64,000 nucleotides of DNA from Streptomyces sp. D2-8 (GTDB lineage Bacteria > Actinomycetota > Actinomycetes > Streptomycetales > Streptomycetaceae): positions 1-64,000 of the forward strand of contig NZ_JAAHBP010000001.1 of NCBI RefSeq assembly GCF_023184515.1, read 5' to 3'. A program made the translations under genes and the position numbers. Below the pieces are notes generated by a model. It had not been told where the DNA came from. It saw nothing but the letters and a program-made list of their open reading frames with translations, and searched no databases. How positions within the stretch are numbered: the first letter of the stretch is position 1; each line of letters starts with the position of its first letter. Positions 55,607 through 64,000 of the stretch are shown piece by piece.

Positions 55607-57823
55607 TCAGCTGACGTCGGAGGCGTCCAGTCGGTAGACGGCCGACTGACCGGACTGCGTCGAGGAGCCGGAGCCGGAGGCGGAGTCCGCACTCGTACTG
55701 TTGCTGTAGTCGCTCTCCTTCACCGCCGTGCCCTGCTTCTGCACCCACGCCGTGACCTCGGAGCTGACGGTGGAGCCGCCGCCGGGGCCGCCGCCCATGC
55801 CGCCGCCGAGCTGGACGTAGTGCAGTTCGCCGTTCTTCACCAGCTCCTTGAGCCTGTCGAGCGTCATCGCCTTGTCGCTGCCGGACCAGCCCCACATGGA
55901 GATGACGGGCTCCCCGCTGCTCAGGATGAGCTGGGCGGCACCCTGCGAACTCGACACCGCCAGCAGCCACTTGGCGCCGTCCTGGTGCTTCTTCAGGTAC
56001 GCGATCAGCTCGCTGCTCGCGCCGCCCATGCCGCCACCGCCCTGCATGCCGCCGGGCTGGCTGCCCGTACCACCGGACCGGTCGGTGCCGGAGCCGTCCT
56101 GGGAGGACGTGCCGCTGCCGTTCGGGGGCGTGCCCCCAGGGGTGCCCGTCCCTTCGGGAGCCTGCCCGCTCTGCCCGCCGGAGGGCGTCCCGCCGCCGGG
56201 GATGCCGCCCCCCGCCTGGGCGTTGCCGCCCTGCACGCCTCCCTCACCGGGACCACCCGAGCCCCCGCCCGGGAACCCCCGGCCACCACCGCCTCCGCCG
56301 CCGGGCCCGCCGAAGCCGCTGCCGGTGGTCGGCCCTGCCGTCGGGTTCGTCCCGCCCATGCCGCCACTCGCTGCCGACGACGGAACCGACCAGGCGTACG
56401 CCGCCGGACCCGCCACCGCCGCGACGACCGCGGCCGCCACCGACACCGCCAGCAGCCGCAGCCGCAGCCCCGAGGTGCCGGAACGGAAGACGAACAGGCC
56501 CACCACGGCCAGTGCCATGACGACCAGGACGGCAGGCCACAGCCAGGTGTTCCAGCCCGACGCCCGCCGCAGCAGCACCGCGGCCCAGACCGCCGTGACG
56601 CCCAGCGCCAGCGGCAGCACCCACACCCACCGCCGGTCCGCGCGGAAGGCCCGCAGCAGCAGTACCCCGCCGCCTCCGCACAGCGCCGCGATGCCCGGGG
56701 CGAGCGCGGTCGTGTAGTACGGGTGCATGGTGCCCTCGGCCAGGGCGAAGGTCAGGTAGTGCAGCACGGTCCAGCCGCCCCACAGCACGAGCGCGGCCCG
56801 GGTGAGGTCCGTGCGCGCGGCACGGCCGCACAGCACCAGGCCGCCGACGAGCGCGATGCCCGCGAAGGGGAGCAGCCAGGAGATCTGGCCGCCGAGGGTG
56901 TCGTTGAACATCCGGCCGAGGCCCGCGGTGCCGGAGAAGCCGCCGCCTCCGCCCCCGCCGCCACCGCCGTTGCCCTCGCCGCCGAGGATCCGGCCGAGGC
57001 CGTTGTAGCCCATGATCAGGTTCCAGGCGGTGCCGTCCGTCGACCCGCCGATGTACGGCCGCTCCGAGGCCGGGACCAGCGACACGGCCGCGGCCCACCA
57101 GAAGCTGGAGACGGCCAGTGCCACTCCGGCGAGGACCGGATGGACGATCCGCTTCACCACCGCCGGCTTCGCCGCGTACAGATAGACCACGAACACGGCC
57201 GGCAGCGCGATGTAGCCCTGCAGCATCTTGGTGTTGAAGGCGAGTCCGAAGCAGGCCGCCGAGCCGAGCAGCGGCAGCAGGCGGCCGTTGCGCGTCGCGC
57301 GCAGGGCGAGTGCCGCGCCGGCCACCATCAGGAACACCAGCAGGGTGTCGGGGTTGTTGTCCCGGTTGATGGCGACCGTGATCGGGGTGAGGGCCAGGAC
57401 GAGGGCCGCCACGGCCGCCGCCGCGTGCCCGAACACCCGCTTCACGGAGGAGTGCAGGATCCAGATCGTGGCCAGCGCCGCCGCGATCATCGGCGCCATC
57501 ATCTGCCAGGTGCCGTAGCCGAAGACCCGGCAGGACAGGCCCATGACCATCAGCGCGAGCGGCGGCTTGTCGACGGTGAGGAAGTTCCCGGCGTCCAACG
57601 AGCCGAAGAACCAGGCCTTCCAGCTCTCGGTGCCGCTCAGCACGGCAGCGCTGTAGAAGCTGTTGAGGCCGGAGCCGGACAGGTTCCAGGAGTAGAGCAC
57701 CGCCGCCAGGGCGAGGGTCGCGAGCAGCGCGGGCAGGGACCAACGCGGCGCGGTGGCGGCGTCCTGCGGCGGGGCCGGAGGCGGCTCGGCGGCGCGGAGC
57801 TGGGTTTCGGTGGCAGATGTCAC
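55607..57823 (-). CDS. GT39/ArnT-like membrane glycosyltransferase with Gly-rich segment and C-terminal domain
   Basis: 738 residues from GTG 57823. The N-terminal 450 residues hold 10-12 membrane segments and the polyprenyl-phosphate-linked GT-C signatures: AGNFLTVDKPPLALMVMGL (catalytic Asp, about 78) and ITVAINRDNNPDTLLVFLM (about 140). A Gly run of about 11 (about 275) and a Gly/Pro/Ser-rich stretch of roughly 120 residues (about 465-585) interrupt it. A C-terminal extracytoplasmic domain follows (SSELIAYLKKHQDGAKWLLAV, SMWGWSGSDKAMTLDRLKELV). Probably transfers a sugar from a polyprenyl carrier to a cell-wall or protein acceptor; the acceptor is unknown. Confidence 0.85.
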   Translation of the reverse strand: MTSATETQLRAAEPPPAPPQDAATAPRWSLPALLATLALAAVLYSWNLSGSGLNSFYSAAVLSGTESWKAWFFGSLDAGNFLTVDKPPLALMVMGLSCRVFGYGTWQMMAPMIAAALATIWILHSSVKRVFGHAAAAVAALVLALTPITVAINRDNNPDTLLVFLMVAGAALALRATRNGRLLPLLGSAACFGLAFNTKMLQGYIALPAVFVVYLYAAKPAVVKRIVHPVLAGVALAVSSFWWAAAVSLVPASERPYIGGSTDGTAWNLIMGYNGLGRILGGEGNGGGGGGGGGGFSGTAGLGRMFNDTLGGQISWLLPFAGIALVGGLVLCGRAARTDLTRAALVLWGGWTVLHYLTFALAEGTMHPYYTTALAPGIAALCGGGGVLLLRAFRADRRWVWVLPLALGVTAVWAAVLLRRASGWNTWLWPAVLVVMALAVVGLFVFRSGTSGLRLRLLAVSVAAAVVAAVAGPAAYAWSVPSSAASGGMGGTNPTAGPTTGSGFGGPGGGGGGGRGFPGGGSGGPGEGGVQGGNAQAGGGIPGGGTPSGGQSGQAPEGTGTPGGTPPNGSGTSSQDGSGTDRSGGTGSQPGGMQGGGGMGGASSELIAYLKKHQDGAKWLLAVSSSQGAAQLILSSGEPVISMWGWSGSDKAMTLDRLKELVKNGELHYVQLGGGMGGGPGGGSTVSSEVTAWVQKQGTAVKESDYSNSTSADSASGSGSSTQSGQSAVYRLDASDVS

Positions 57824-57967
57824 CCGAGCATGGTGGACAGCCCCGGTTGGAGGCCGCTGTGCCGAAGCTGGCCGCCGCCTGTGAAAGCGGGCGGCCCCCG
57901 ATAACGACTCGTACAAGCCTTCACCACTCGTGCAACCTTTCGCCCGTGCCCGGGAGTCAAGGGGTGC

Positions 57968-58819
57968 ATGACTTCTGGGATATCCCGCCGCGCGAGAGTG
58001 CTGGCGGCGGCCGTGGGTACGGGCGTCCTCGTGCCGCTCGTCGTCGCCGCCACGCCCGCCGCCGCTGCCGCTCCGGCCGTGACGTGTACGTCCGCCAAGG
58101 CCGGGCTCGCCGCCAAGCTGAAGAAGGACATCACCGCCGCGCTCGCCACCCGCAAGGGCACGGTCGCCGTCGGCCTCTACGACCGCAGCACCAACACGAC
58201 CTGCACCCTGCGCGCGAGTTCCGCCTACGACTCGGCCAGCGTCGTCAAGGTCGCCGTCCTCGCCACGCTGCTGTGGGACGCGAAGAAGACGCACCGGTAT
58301 CTCACCGACCGCGAGAACACCCTCGCCAAGGCGATGATCACCAAGTCGGACAACGCGGCGACCTCCACCCTGTGGAAGCAGCTCGGCATGACGAAGATCA
58401 AGAACTTCCTCAAGGCCGCCGGCATGACGCAGACCAAGCCCGGCGCGAACGGCTACTGGGGCCTCACCCAGATCACCGTCACCGACGAGCAGAAGCTGCT
58501 GAAGCTCCTCACCGCCAAGAACGCGGTCCTGAGCGACAACTCCCGCGCCTACATCCTCAAGCTGATGGGCCAGGTCGTCTCGTCCCAGCGCTGGGGCACC
58601 CCGTACGGAGTGCCCTCAGGCGTCAGCGTGGCCGTCAAGAACGGCTGGCTGCAACGCTCCACGAACGGATGGCGGGTGCACAGCGTCGGCGCGTTCAAGG
58701 GCGGCGGCCACGACTACGTGATGACGGTGCTGTCCCACGGCAACAGCACGATGAACTACGGCATCGCCACCATCCAGGCCGTGGCCAAGGTCATCCACAA
58801 GGATCTGGCGGCGAGCTGA
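57968..58819 (+). CDS. Secreted serine hydrolase, class A beta-lactamase-like
   Basis: 283 residues. Signal peptide MTSGISRRARVLAAAVGTG... with the RR pair and AAA cleavage region near 36. Class A fold signatures: SVVK (SxxK, about 90), SDN (about 120) and KNG (about 219) in place of the usual KTG. The Glu166-type omega-loop residue is not obvious, so true beta-lactamase activity is doubtful and a wall-associated hydrolase/DD-peptidase-like role is possible. No neighbouring regulator. The region after it (58820-59042) shows nothing clear. Confidence 0.8.
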   Translation: MTSGISRRARVLAAAVGTGVLVPLVVAATPAAAAAPAVTCTSAKAGLAAKLKKDITAALATRKGTVAVGLYDRSTNTTCTLRASSAYDSASVVKVAVLATLLWDAKKTHRYLTDRENTLAKAMITKSDNAATSTLWKQLGMTKIKNFLKAAGMTQTKPGANGYWGLTQITVTDEQKLLKLLTAKNAVLSDNSRAYILKLMGQVVSSQRWGTPYGVPSGVSVAVKNGWLQRSTNGWRVHSVGAFKGGGHDYVMTVLSHGNSTMNYGIATIQAVAKVIHKDLAAS

Positions 58820-59042
58820 CGGCCTTATCCAGCCGAGGTCCAGGAACCTCCTGACGAAGGCGAGGAGGGTGAAGAGCACGGGGAAAGGATGTTTTCCATA
58901 TCCGGGCAAACGACCTCAAGTCGGGCGGATGGCTGCCCGAGTGGCCGACTCACCGGAACGGCCGACGTTCGCCCGGCCGACCGCCTGGTGAGCCTGACCG
59001 TCACTTCCCGCGCGAACAGGTCTCACCGAACGGGAGGTCCGA

Positions 59043-59408
59043 TCACATCTCCCAGCCCAGCAGCGGGACGCGGACCCCGGTGAGCAGGGCCAGGACCATC
59101 ACCGCGGACAGCAGCAGCACCGCGGCGAGCCGCACGACGGCGAGTGCGTCCACCGCGGTGCGCAGCGGCGGCCAGGGCAGCAGACGCAGCGACCAGGTCA
59201 CCGCTACCGAGACCGCGAGGAGCACGGCCAGGCTCGCGACCTCCGTGTGCCCGGACATCTGGCGCGGTGCGCTCGGGTCGAGGTCGTAGCCCTCCGCGTA
59301 CATGGCGAAGGCGAGCCCCCGCCAGCACAGGGCGGCGCACAGGGCCACCACGGTCTCGGCGCGCGCGAAGCGCGGTCGCCGCCACACCTGGGCGAGTGAG
59401 GACATCAT
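59043..59408 (-). CDS. Small integral membrane protein
   Basis: 121 residues from ATG 59408 (alternative ATG 59405). Three hydrophobic segments (about 18-36, 58-77 and 85-112) separated by polar loops, one with YDLDPSAPRQMSGHTE. The C-terminus ends GWEM. No recognised domain. It lies between a beta-lactamase-like gene and the MITE-like element, 17 bases before the latter. Confidence 0.65.
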   Translation of the reverse strand: MMSSLAQVWRRPRFARAETVVALCAALCWRGLAFAMYAEGYDLDPSAPRQMSGHTEVASLAVLLAVSVAVTWSLRLLPWPPLRTAVDALAVVRLAAVLLLSAVMVLALLTGVRVPLLGWEM

Positions 59409-59724
59409 GACCGGCAACCTTAGTCCTAGGCCGTGTCCGCAAAGTCCCGCCGTCCGCCCGGAGGGCGGGCCCCGCGGCGTCTGGTGCGTGCTCTCGGCGT
59501 GCCGGGAGGAGCCCCTCGTACTGGACGTACTTGAGGCTTCGCCCGGTGCGGCGAGAGTGCGTGCCAGGCGTCGCGGGGCAGGCGGGACTTTGCGGACACG
59601 GCCTAGGCCCTCGGTCGGGTGTGCCTCGTCCCCTGGTCGGGCAAGCGGCGCCGGGGGATGAAAACGGGTGCGTTCCGCGTTGATGCCTTCCGGCAGCTCA
59701 GGACGACGACTGGAAGGCACCGGC
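59409..59724. other. Intergenic region with a MITE-like element
   Basis: 316 bases between the small membrane protein and the ABC exporter. It holds a complete 181-bp foldback element and a 118-base remainder (59607-59724) in which the exporter promoter must lie. No gene is supportable. Confidence 0.6.
59426..59606. mobile_element. 181-bp foldback MITE-like element
   Basis: Perfect 26-bp terminal inverted repeats (59426-59451 and 59581-59606) begin CTAGGCCGTGTCCGC and end GCGGACACGGCCTAG. The interior is also mostly self-complementary (CCCCGCGGCGTCTGG with its near-complement; centre GTAC..GTAC), so the whole can fold into one long hairpin. No coding capacity. CTAG at both ends may be a 4-bp target duplication as made by IS5-group elements. 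Confidence 0.8.
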
Positions 59725-62700
59725 GTGACACCGAAACGGGGATGGGCACGACGACTGTGGGCCTACGCGTGGCGCCACCCGAAGGACGTCGTACTCGCCC
59801 TCGGCTCCTCACTGGCCGGCATGGCCGTGATGGCTCTCGTCCCGCTGGTCACCAAGGTGATCATCGACGACGTCATCAGCGACCACACCAGGGACATGAC
59901 CACCTGGGCCGGCCTCCTCGTCGCCGCCGCGCTGGTCGTCTACGTCCTCACCTACATCCGCCGCTACTACGGCGGCCGCCTCGCCCTCGACGTCCAGCAC
60001 GACCTGCGGACGGAGATGTACGGCGCGATCACCCGGCTCGACGGCCGCCGCCAGGACGAGCTGTCCACCGGCCAGGTGATCGGCCGGGCGACCAGCGACC
60101 TCCAGCTGATCCAGGGCCTGCTCTTCATGCTCCCGATGACGATCGGGAACTTCCTGCTGTTCCTGATCTCCCTGGTGATCATGGCGTCGCTGTCCTGGCC
60201 GCTCACCCTGGTCGCCCTGGCCGTCGCGCCCAGCATCTGGTGGATCGCCAAGCGCAGCCGCACCCGGCTGCACCCCTCCACCTGGTACGCCCAGGCCCAG
60301 GCCGCCGCCGTCGCGGGCGTGGTCGACGGCGCCGTCAGCGGCGTACGCGTGGTGAAGGGCTTCGGGCAGGAGGAGCAGGAGACCGGCAAGCTCCGGGAGG
60401 TCGGTCGCCGGCTGTTCGCCGGCCGGCTGCGCACCATTCGCCTGAACTCGGTCTACACCCCGGCCCTCCAGGCCGTCCCCGCCCTCGGCCAGGTCGCGAT
60501 GCTGGCCCTCGGCGGCTGGCTCGCGGTACGCGGGCACATCACGCTCGGCACGTTCGTCGCCTTCTCCACCTACCTCGCCCAGCTCGTCGGCCCGGTCCGC
60601 ATGCTCGCCGTGGTCCTCACCGTGGGCCAGCAGGCCCGCGCCGGCACCGAGCGCGTCCTGGAGCTGATCGACACCGAGCCGTCGATCGAGGACGGCCGCA
60701 AGGACCTGCCCGCCGACGCCCCCGCGACGGTCGAGTTCGACGACGTCTCCTTCGGCTACGACGACGACCGCACCGTCCTCGACGGCCTGTCCTTCGAGAT
60801 CCGTCCCGGCGAGACCCTCGCCGTCGTCGGTTCCTCCGGCTCCGGCAAGTCCACCGTGTCCCTCCTCCTGCCGCGCTTCTACGACGTCACCCGCGGGGCC
60901 GTCCTGGTCGGCGGGCACGACGTACGGGAGCTGACCCTTCAGTCGCTGCGGGCGGCGATCGGGCTGGTCCCGGAGGACTCGTTCCTCTTCTCCGACACGG
61001 TCCGCAGCAACATCGCCTACGGCCGCCCGGACGCGACCCAGGAGGAGATCGAGAAGGCCGCCCGCGCCGCCCAGGCGGACCGTTTCATCAGCGAGCTGCC
61101 CGAGGGCTACGACACCACGGTCGGCGAGCACGGCCTCACCCTCTCCGGCGGCCAGCGCCAGCGCGTCGCCCTCGCCCGCGCCATCCTCAGCGACCCGCGC
61201 CTGCTGGTCCTGGACGACGCCACCTCCGCCGTGGACGCGAGGGTCGAGCACGAGATCCACGAGGCCCTCAAGGGCGTCATGCGGGGCCGCACGACCCTGC
61301 TGATCGCCCACCGCCGCTCCACCCTGAACCTCGCCGACCGCATCGCCGTCCTGGACGGCGGCCGCCTCGCCGACATCGGCACCCACGAGGAACTCCAGCG
61401 GCGCTCCGCCCTCTACCGGCGCCTGCTCACCGACCCGGACGAGCTGGGCGCGGTCTCCCCGGGCCACACCCAGCCGGCCTGCCCCCAGGAGGACACCTCC
61501 GTACGGGACGAGCTCGACGCGGAGTACGACGCCGAGCGCGGGGTCACCCCGCGGCTGTGGACCGGCGACCGCGAGCGCAAGGACGCCGCCCTCGCCGAGA
61601 GCCCCGCGACCCCCGAGCTGCTCGCCCAGGTCGAGGCGCTGCCCCCGGCGACCGACGTGCCGGACGTCGACGAGTCGAAGGCCGTCCAGCCGGAGGAGTC
61701 CTACGGCCTGCGCCGGCTGCTGCGCGGCTTCGGGCTGCCGCTGCTGGTCAGCCTCGCCCTGGTCGCCACCGACGCGGGCATGGGCCTGCTGCTGCCCGTG
61801 CTGATCCGGCACGGCATCGACTCGGGCGTCACCCAGGCCGCGCTCGGCGCCGTGTGGGCGGCGGCCCTGCTCGGGCTGCTGACGGTGGCCGTGCAGTGGG
61901 CTGCCCAGATCGGCGAGACCCGGATGACCGGGCGCACCGGCGAGCGGGTCCTGTACTCGCTCCGGCTGAAGATCTTCTCCCAGCTCCAGCGCCTGGGGCT
62001 CGACTACTACGAGCGTGAGCTGACCGGGCGGATCATGACCCGGATGACGACCGACGTCGACGCGCTGTCGACGTTCCTCCAGACGGGCCTGGTCACGGCC
62101 TTCGTCTCGGTCGTCACCTTCTTCGGCATCATGGTCGCCCTGCTGGTGATCGACGTGGAGCTCGCGCTGGTCGTCTTCGCGACGCTGCCGCCGCTGATCA
62201 TCGCCACGTACTTCTTCCGCCGGGCGAGCGTGAAGGCGTACGAACTGGCCCGAGAGCGGGTCTCGGCGGTCAACGCCGACCTGCAGGAGTCGGTGTCCGG
62301 GCTGCGGATCGTGCAGGCCTTCCGGCGCGAGCGGGACGGCGGGCGGCGGTTCGCCGAGCGCAGCGACAGCTACCGCCAGGCGCGCATCCGGGGCCAGTGG
62401 CTGATCTCGGTCTACTTCCCGTTCGTGCAGTTCCTGTCGTCGGTGGCCGCGGCGGCCGTGCTGATCGTGGGCGGTGCCCGGGTCGACAACGGCACGCTGG
62501 CGATCGGCTCGCTGGTGGCGTACCTGCTCTACATCGACCTGTTCTTCGCGCCCGTGCAGCAGCTGTCCCAGGTCTTCGACGGCTACCAGCAGGCGTCCGT
62601 CTCGCTGGGCCGCATCCGGGAGCTGCTCCAGGAGCCGACGTCGACGAAGTCCGCCGACGAACCCCTGGACGTCCCGTCCCTGCGGGGCGAGATCGCCTTC

Positions 62701-63444
62701 GAGGACGTGCACTTCGCCTACGGTGACGACGAAGAGGCCCTGGACGGAGTCGACCTGCGCATCCCCGCCGGGCAGACCGTCGCCTTCGTCGGCGAGACCG
62801 GCGCGGGCAAGTCGACCCTGGTGAAGCTCGTGGCCCGCTTCTACGACCCCACCGGCGGCCGGGTCACCGTCGACGGCACCGATCTGCGGGCCCTCGACCT
62901 CACCTCGTACCGGCACCGTCTCGGGGTGGTCCCGCAGGAGGCGTACCTCTTCCAGGGCACGGTCCGCGACGCCATCGCCTACGGCCGTCCGGACGCCACC
63001 GACGCCGAGGTCGAGGCGGCGGCCCGCGCGGTCGGCGCGCACGACATGATCGCCCGGCTTACGGGCGGCTACCTCCACGAGGTCGCCGAGCGCGGCCGCA
63101 ACCTGTCCGCCGGGCAGCGCCAGCTGATCGCCCTGGCCCGCGCCGAGCTGGTCGACCCGGACGTCCTGCTGCTCGACGAGGCCACGGCCGCCCTGGACCT
63201 GGCCACGGAGGCCCAGGTCAACCAGGCCACCGACCGCCTCGCGGGCCGCCGCACGACTCTCGTCGTGGCCCACCGCCTCACCACCGCCGCCCGCGCCGAC
63301 CGGGTCGTCGTCATGGACCGCGGCGGGGTCATCGAGGACGGCACGCACGAGGAGCTGCTCGCACGCGGCGGCCGGTACGCGGAGCTGTGGCGGACGTTCA
63401 TCGGTGCCGCCGAGCCGGAGGAGCCGGTCGGCGCGTCCCGCTGA
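59725..63444 (+). CDS. Fused ABC exporter (two TMD-NBD halves in one polypeptide)
   Basis: 1239 residues from GTG 59725, with GGAAGG 8 bases upstream. Each half has a six-helix exporter domain and a nucleotide-binding domain. The first NBD has Walker [10 protein letters not shown] (about 372), signature LSGGQRQR and Walker [12 protein letters not shown], in which the catalytic Glu is replaced by Asp. The second has GETGAGKST (about 1028), the altered signature LSAGQRQL and a canonical [10 protein letters not shown] with H-loop VVAHRLTT. This asymmetry is usual in heterodimeric exporters with one degenerate site. Likely exports a lipid, peptide or drug. A MITE-like element lies just upstream. 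Confidence 0.93.
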   Translation: MTPKRGWARRLWAYAWRHPKDVVLALGSSLAGMAVMALVPLVTKVIIDDVISDHTRDMTTWAGLLVAAALVVYVLTYIRRYYGGRLALDVQHDLRTEMYGAITRLDGRRQDELSTGQVIGRATSDLQLIQGLLFMLPMTIGNFLLFLISLVIMASLSWPLTLVALAVAPSIWWIAKRSRTRLHPSTWYAQAQAAAVAGVVDGAVSGVRVVKGFGQEEQETGKLREVGRRLFAGRLRTIRLNSVYTPALQAVPALGQVAMLALGGWLAVRGHITLGTFVAFSTYLAQLVGPVRMLAVVLTVGQQARAGTERVLELIDTEPSIEDGRKDLPADAPATVEFDDVSFGYDDDRTVLDGLSFEIRPGETLAVVGSSGSGKSTVSLLLPRFYDVTRGAVLVGGHDVRELTLQSLRAAIGLVPEDSFLFSDTVRSNIAYGRPDATQEEIEKAARAAQADRFISELPEGYDTTVGEHGLTLSGGQRQRVALARAILSDPRLLVLDDATSAVDARVEHEIHEALKGVMRGRTTLLIAHRRSTLNLADRIAVLDGGRLADIGTHEELQRRSALYRRLLTDPDELGAVSPGHTQPACPQEDTSVRDELDAEYDAERGVTPRLWTGDRERKDAALAESPATPELLAQVEALPPATDVPDVDESKAVQPEESYGLRRLLRGFGLPLLVSLALVATDAGMGLLLPVLIRHGIDSGVTQAALGAVWAAALLGLLTVAVQWAAQIGETRMTGRTGERVLYSLRLKIFSQLQRLGLDYYERELTGRIMTRMTTDVDALSTFLQTGLVTAFVSVVTFFGIMVALLVIDVELALVVFATLPPLIIATYFFRRASVKAYELARERVSAVNADLQESVSGLRIVQAFRRERDGGRRFAERSDSYRQARIRGQWLISVYFPFVQFLSSVAAAAVLIVGGARVDNGTLAIGSLVAYLLYIDLFFAPVQQLSQVFDGYQQASVSLGRIRELLQEPTSTKSADEPLDVPSLRGEIAFEDVHFAYGDDEEALDGVDLRIPAGQTVAFVGETGAGKSTLVKLVARFYDPTGGRVTVDGTDLRALDLTSYRHRLGVVPQEAYLFQGTVRDAIAYGRPDATDAEVEAAARAVGAHDMIARLTGGYLHEVAERGRNLSAGQRQLIALARAELVDPDVLLLDEATAALDLATEAQVNQATDRLAGRRTTLVVAHRLTTAARADRVVVMDRGGVIEDGTHEELLARGGRYAELWRTFIGAAEPEEPVGASR

Positions 63445-63556
63445 CGGCGGCGGCCGGCGGCGCTTTCGTAACGCTCGTGCAACCATCCGACATACGTCAT
63501 GCGTCCGTACAGGCGTACGCCGATGGTCGCGGACGACGCGGTACGGGAGGACGACA

Positions 63557-63949
63557 GTGCACAGTGGAGCGATACGCCGGCGGCTCGCGCTCGGGCTGGC
63601 CGTGCTGACCGCCTCCGGGCTGCTCGCCGTCGCGGCGCCCGGCGACGCGCAGGCCGCCACCTCCGCGTTCTGCCCCGGGCGCAAGGTCCGCACCCTGCCG
63701 TTCTCCACCGGGACCGTGCTCGTCTACAAGCGCGGCGGCTACGTCTGCGCCGTCACCCGCACCAAGAAGCCCGGCGCCAAGCGCAAGATGTCGGTGAGCG
63801 TGCAGGCGCGCGGCAACCGGCCCGTCGTCGACGAGGGCAAGTACGCCTACCACGCGGGCCCGGTGACCGTGCACGCCGGGCGTCGCTGCGTCTGGCTCAA
63901 GGGCCAGGTCGGCAGGGGGAAGTTCAGCTCCGGCTGGATCCTCTGCTGA
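63557..63949 (+). CDS. Small secreted protein of unknown function
   Basis: 130 residues from GTG 63557, with GGGAGG 6 bases upstream. Signal peptide IRRRLALGLAVLTASGLLAV followed by AAPGDAQA cleavage. The mature part (about 95 residues) has four cysteines (FCPG, YVCAV, RRCVW, WILC), likely two disulfides, and is basic in its centre (RTKKPGAKRKM). I recognise no domain. After it, 63950-64000 holds nothing clear. Confidence 0.7.
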   Translation: MHSGAIRRRLALGLAVLTASGLLAVAAPGDAQAATSAFCPGRKVRTLPFSTGTVLVYKRGGYVCAVTRTKKPGAKRKMSVSVQARGNRPVVDEGKYAYHAGPVTVHAGRRCVWLKGQVGRGKFSSGWILC

Positions 63950-64000
63950 CGCCGCACCGCACCCGGCAACACGCCCCCCGCGCACAGGGTTTTCCCCATG

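Noticed and set aside
55589..57904. Plus-strand open frame of 771 codons opposite the glycosyltransferase gene
   Set aside because: It is a GC-skew shadow: highly repetitive Arg/Gly/Ala/His composition, no domain, and the opposite strand has a clear membrane enzyme.
59809..63708. Minus-strand open frame of 1299 codons opposite the ABC exporter
   Set aside because: Low-complexity Asp/Gly/Gln/Val-rich translation with no motifs. The plus strand encodes unmistakable Walker and signature motifs throughout.

Overview
The window is a stretch of Streptomyces chromosome. The sequence is very GC-rich, coding frames end in G/C, and GTG/TTG starts and GTGA/ATGA stop-start overlaps are common. Several loci are typical of the genus: a desferrioxamine (des) cluster, a ceb cellobiose cluster, an AdpA (BldH) regulator carrying a TTA codon next to oligoribonuclease, and DmdR1-, DasR- and CebR-like operator sequences. 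The gene content and order around adpA/orn/ceb and des match what I remember of the S. coelicolor core chromosome. I could run no search, so orthology is from recognition only.

Layout. 1-5.4 kb: the 3' end of an IS5-type transposase, then a leftward operon (PAP2 phosphatase, an iron-sulfur Cas4/RecB-like nuclease, an uncharacterised 530-aa protein, an Upf1/Dna2-type helicase). 5.5-12.1 kb: histidine phosphatase, XRE/TPR regulator, small hypothetical, spermidine-synthase-like protein, anchored secreted protein, OmpR-type two-component system. 12.2-15.5 kb: sugar ABC transporter without an ATPase. 15.6-21.9 kb: the ceb locus (bglC, cebG, cebF, cebE leftward; cebR rightward), with a perfect CebR palindrome in front of cebE and an imperfect one on the bglC start. 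22-26.2 kb: MFS exporter, tRNA-His, orn, adpA, small membrane protein. 26.4-32.7 kb: universal stress protein, YaaH-like membrane protein, glmS with a small upstream gene, DUF4429-like protein, GH20 hexosaminidase behind a DasR-like site.

32.7-40 kb: the complete desferrioxamine system. desABCD makes the siderophore from lysine; desE and desF bind it and release its iron. Each unit has an iron box. 40-48.6 kb: leucine/isovalerate degradation (acyl-CoA dehydrogenase, HMG-CoA lyase, methylcrotonyl-CoA carboxylase alpha and beta), divergent from a TetR regulator and followed by a second acyl-CoA dehydrogenase and a TesB thioesterase. 48.6-54.1 kb: phosphatase-like protein and a PucR regulator divergent from a translationally coupled ureohydrolase plus ThDP-dependent enzyme. 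54.1-64 kb: secreted metzincin-like protein, small conserved protein, GT39-type glycosyltransferase with a long Gly-rich segment, serine hydrolase, small membrane protein, a 181-bp foldback MITE-like element, a fused ABC exporter and a small secreted protein.

The best candidate for an undescribed system is the leftward operon at 417-4452. Its gene order (Fe-S nuclease, unknown middle protein, SF1B helicase) follows the domain order of eukaryotic Dna2, split into three overlapping genes. The second is the PucR-controlled ureohydrolase/ThDP enzyme pair, which resembles the Pah/CeaS pair of clavam biosynthesis without the rest of that pathway.
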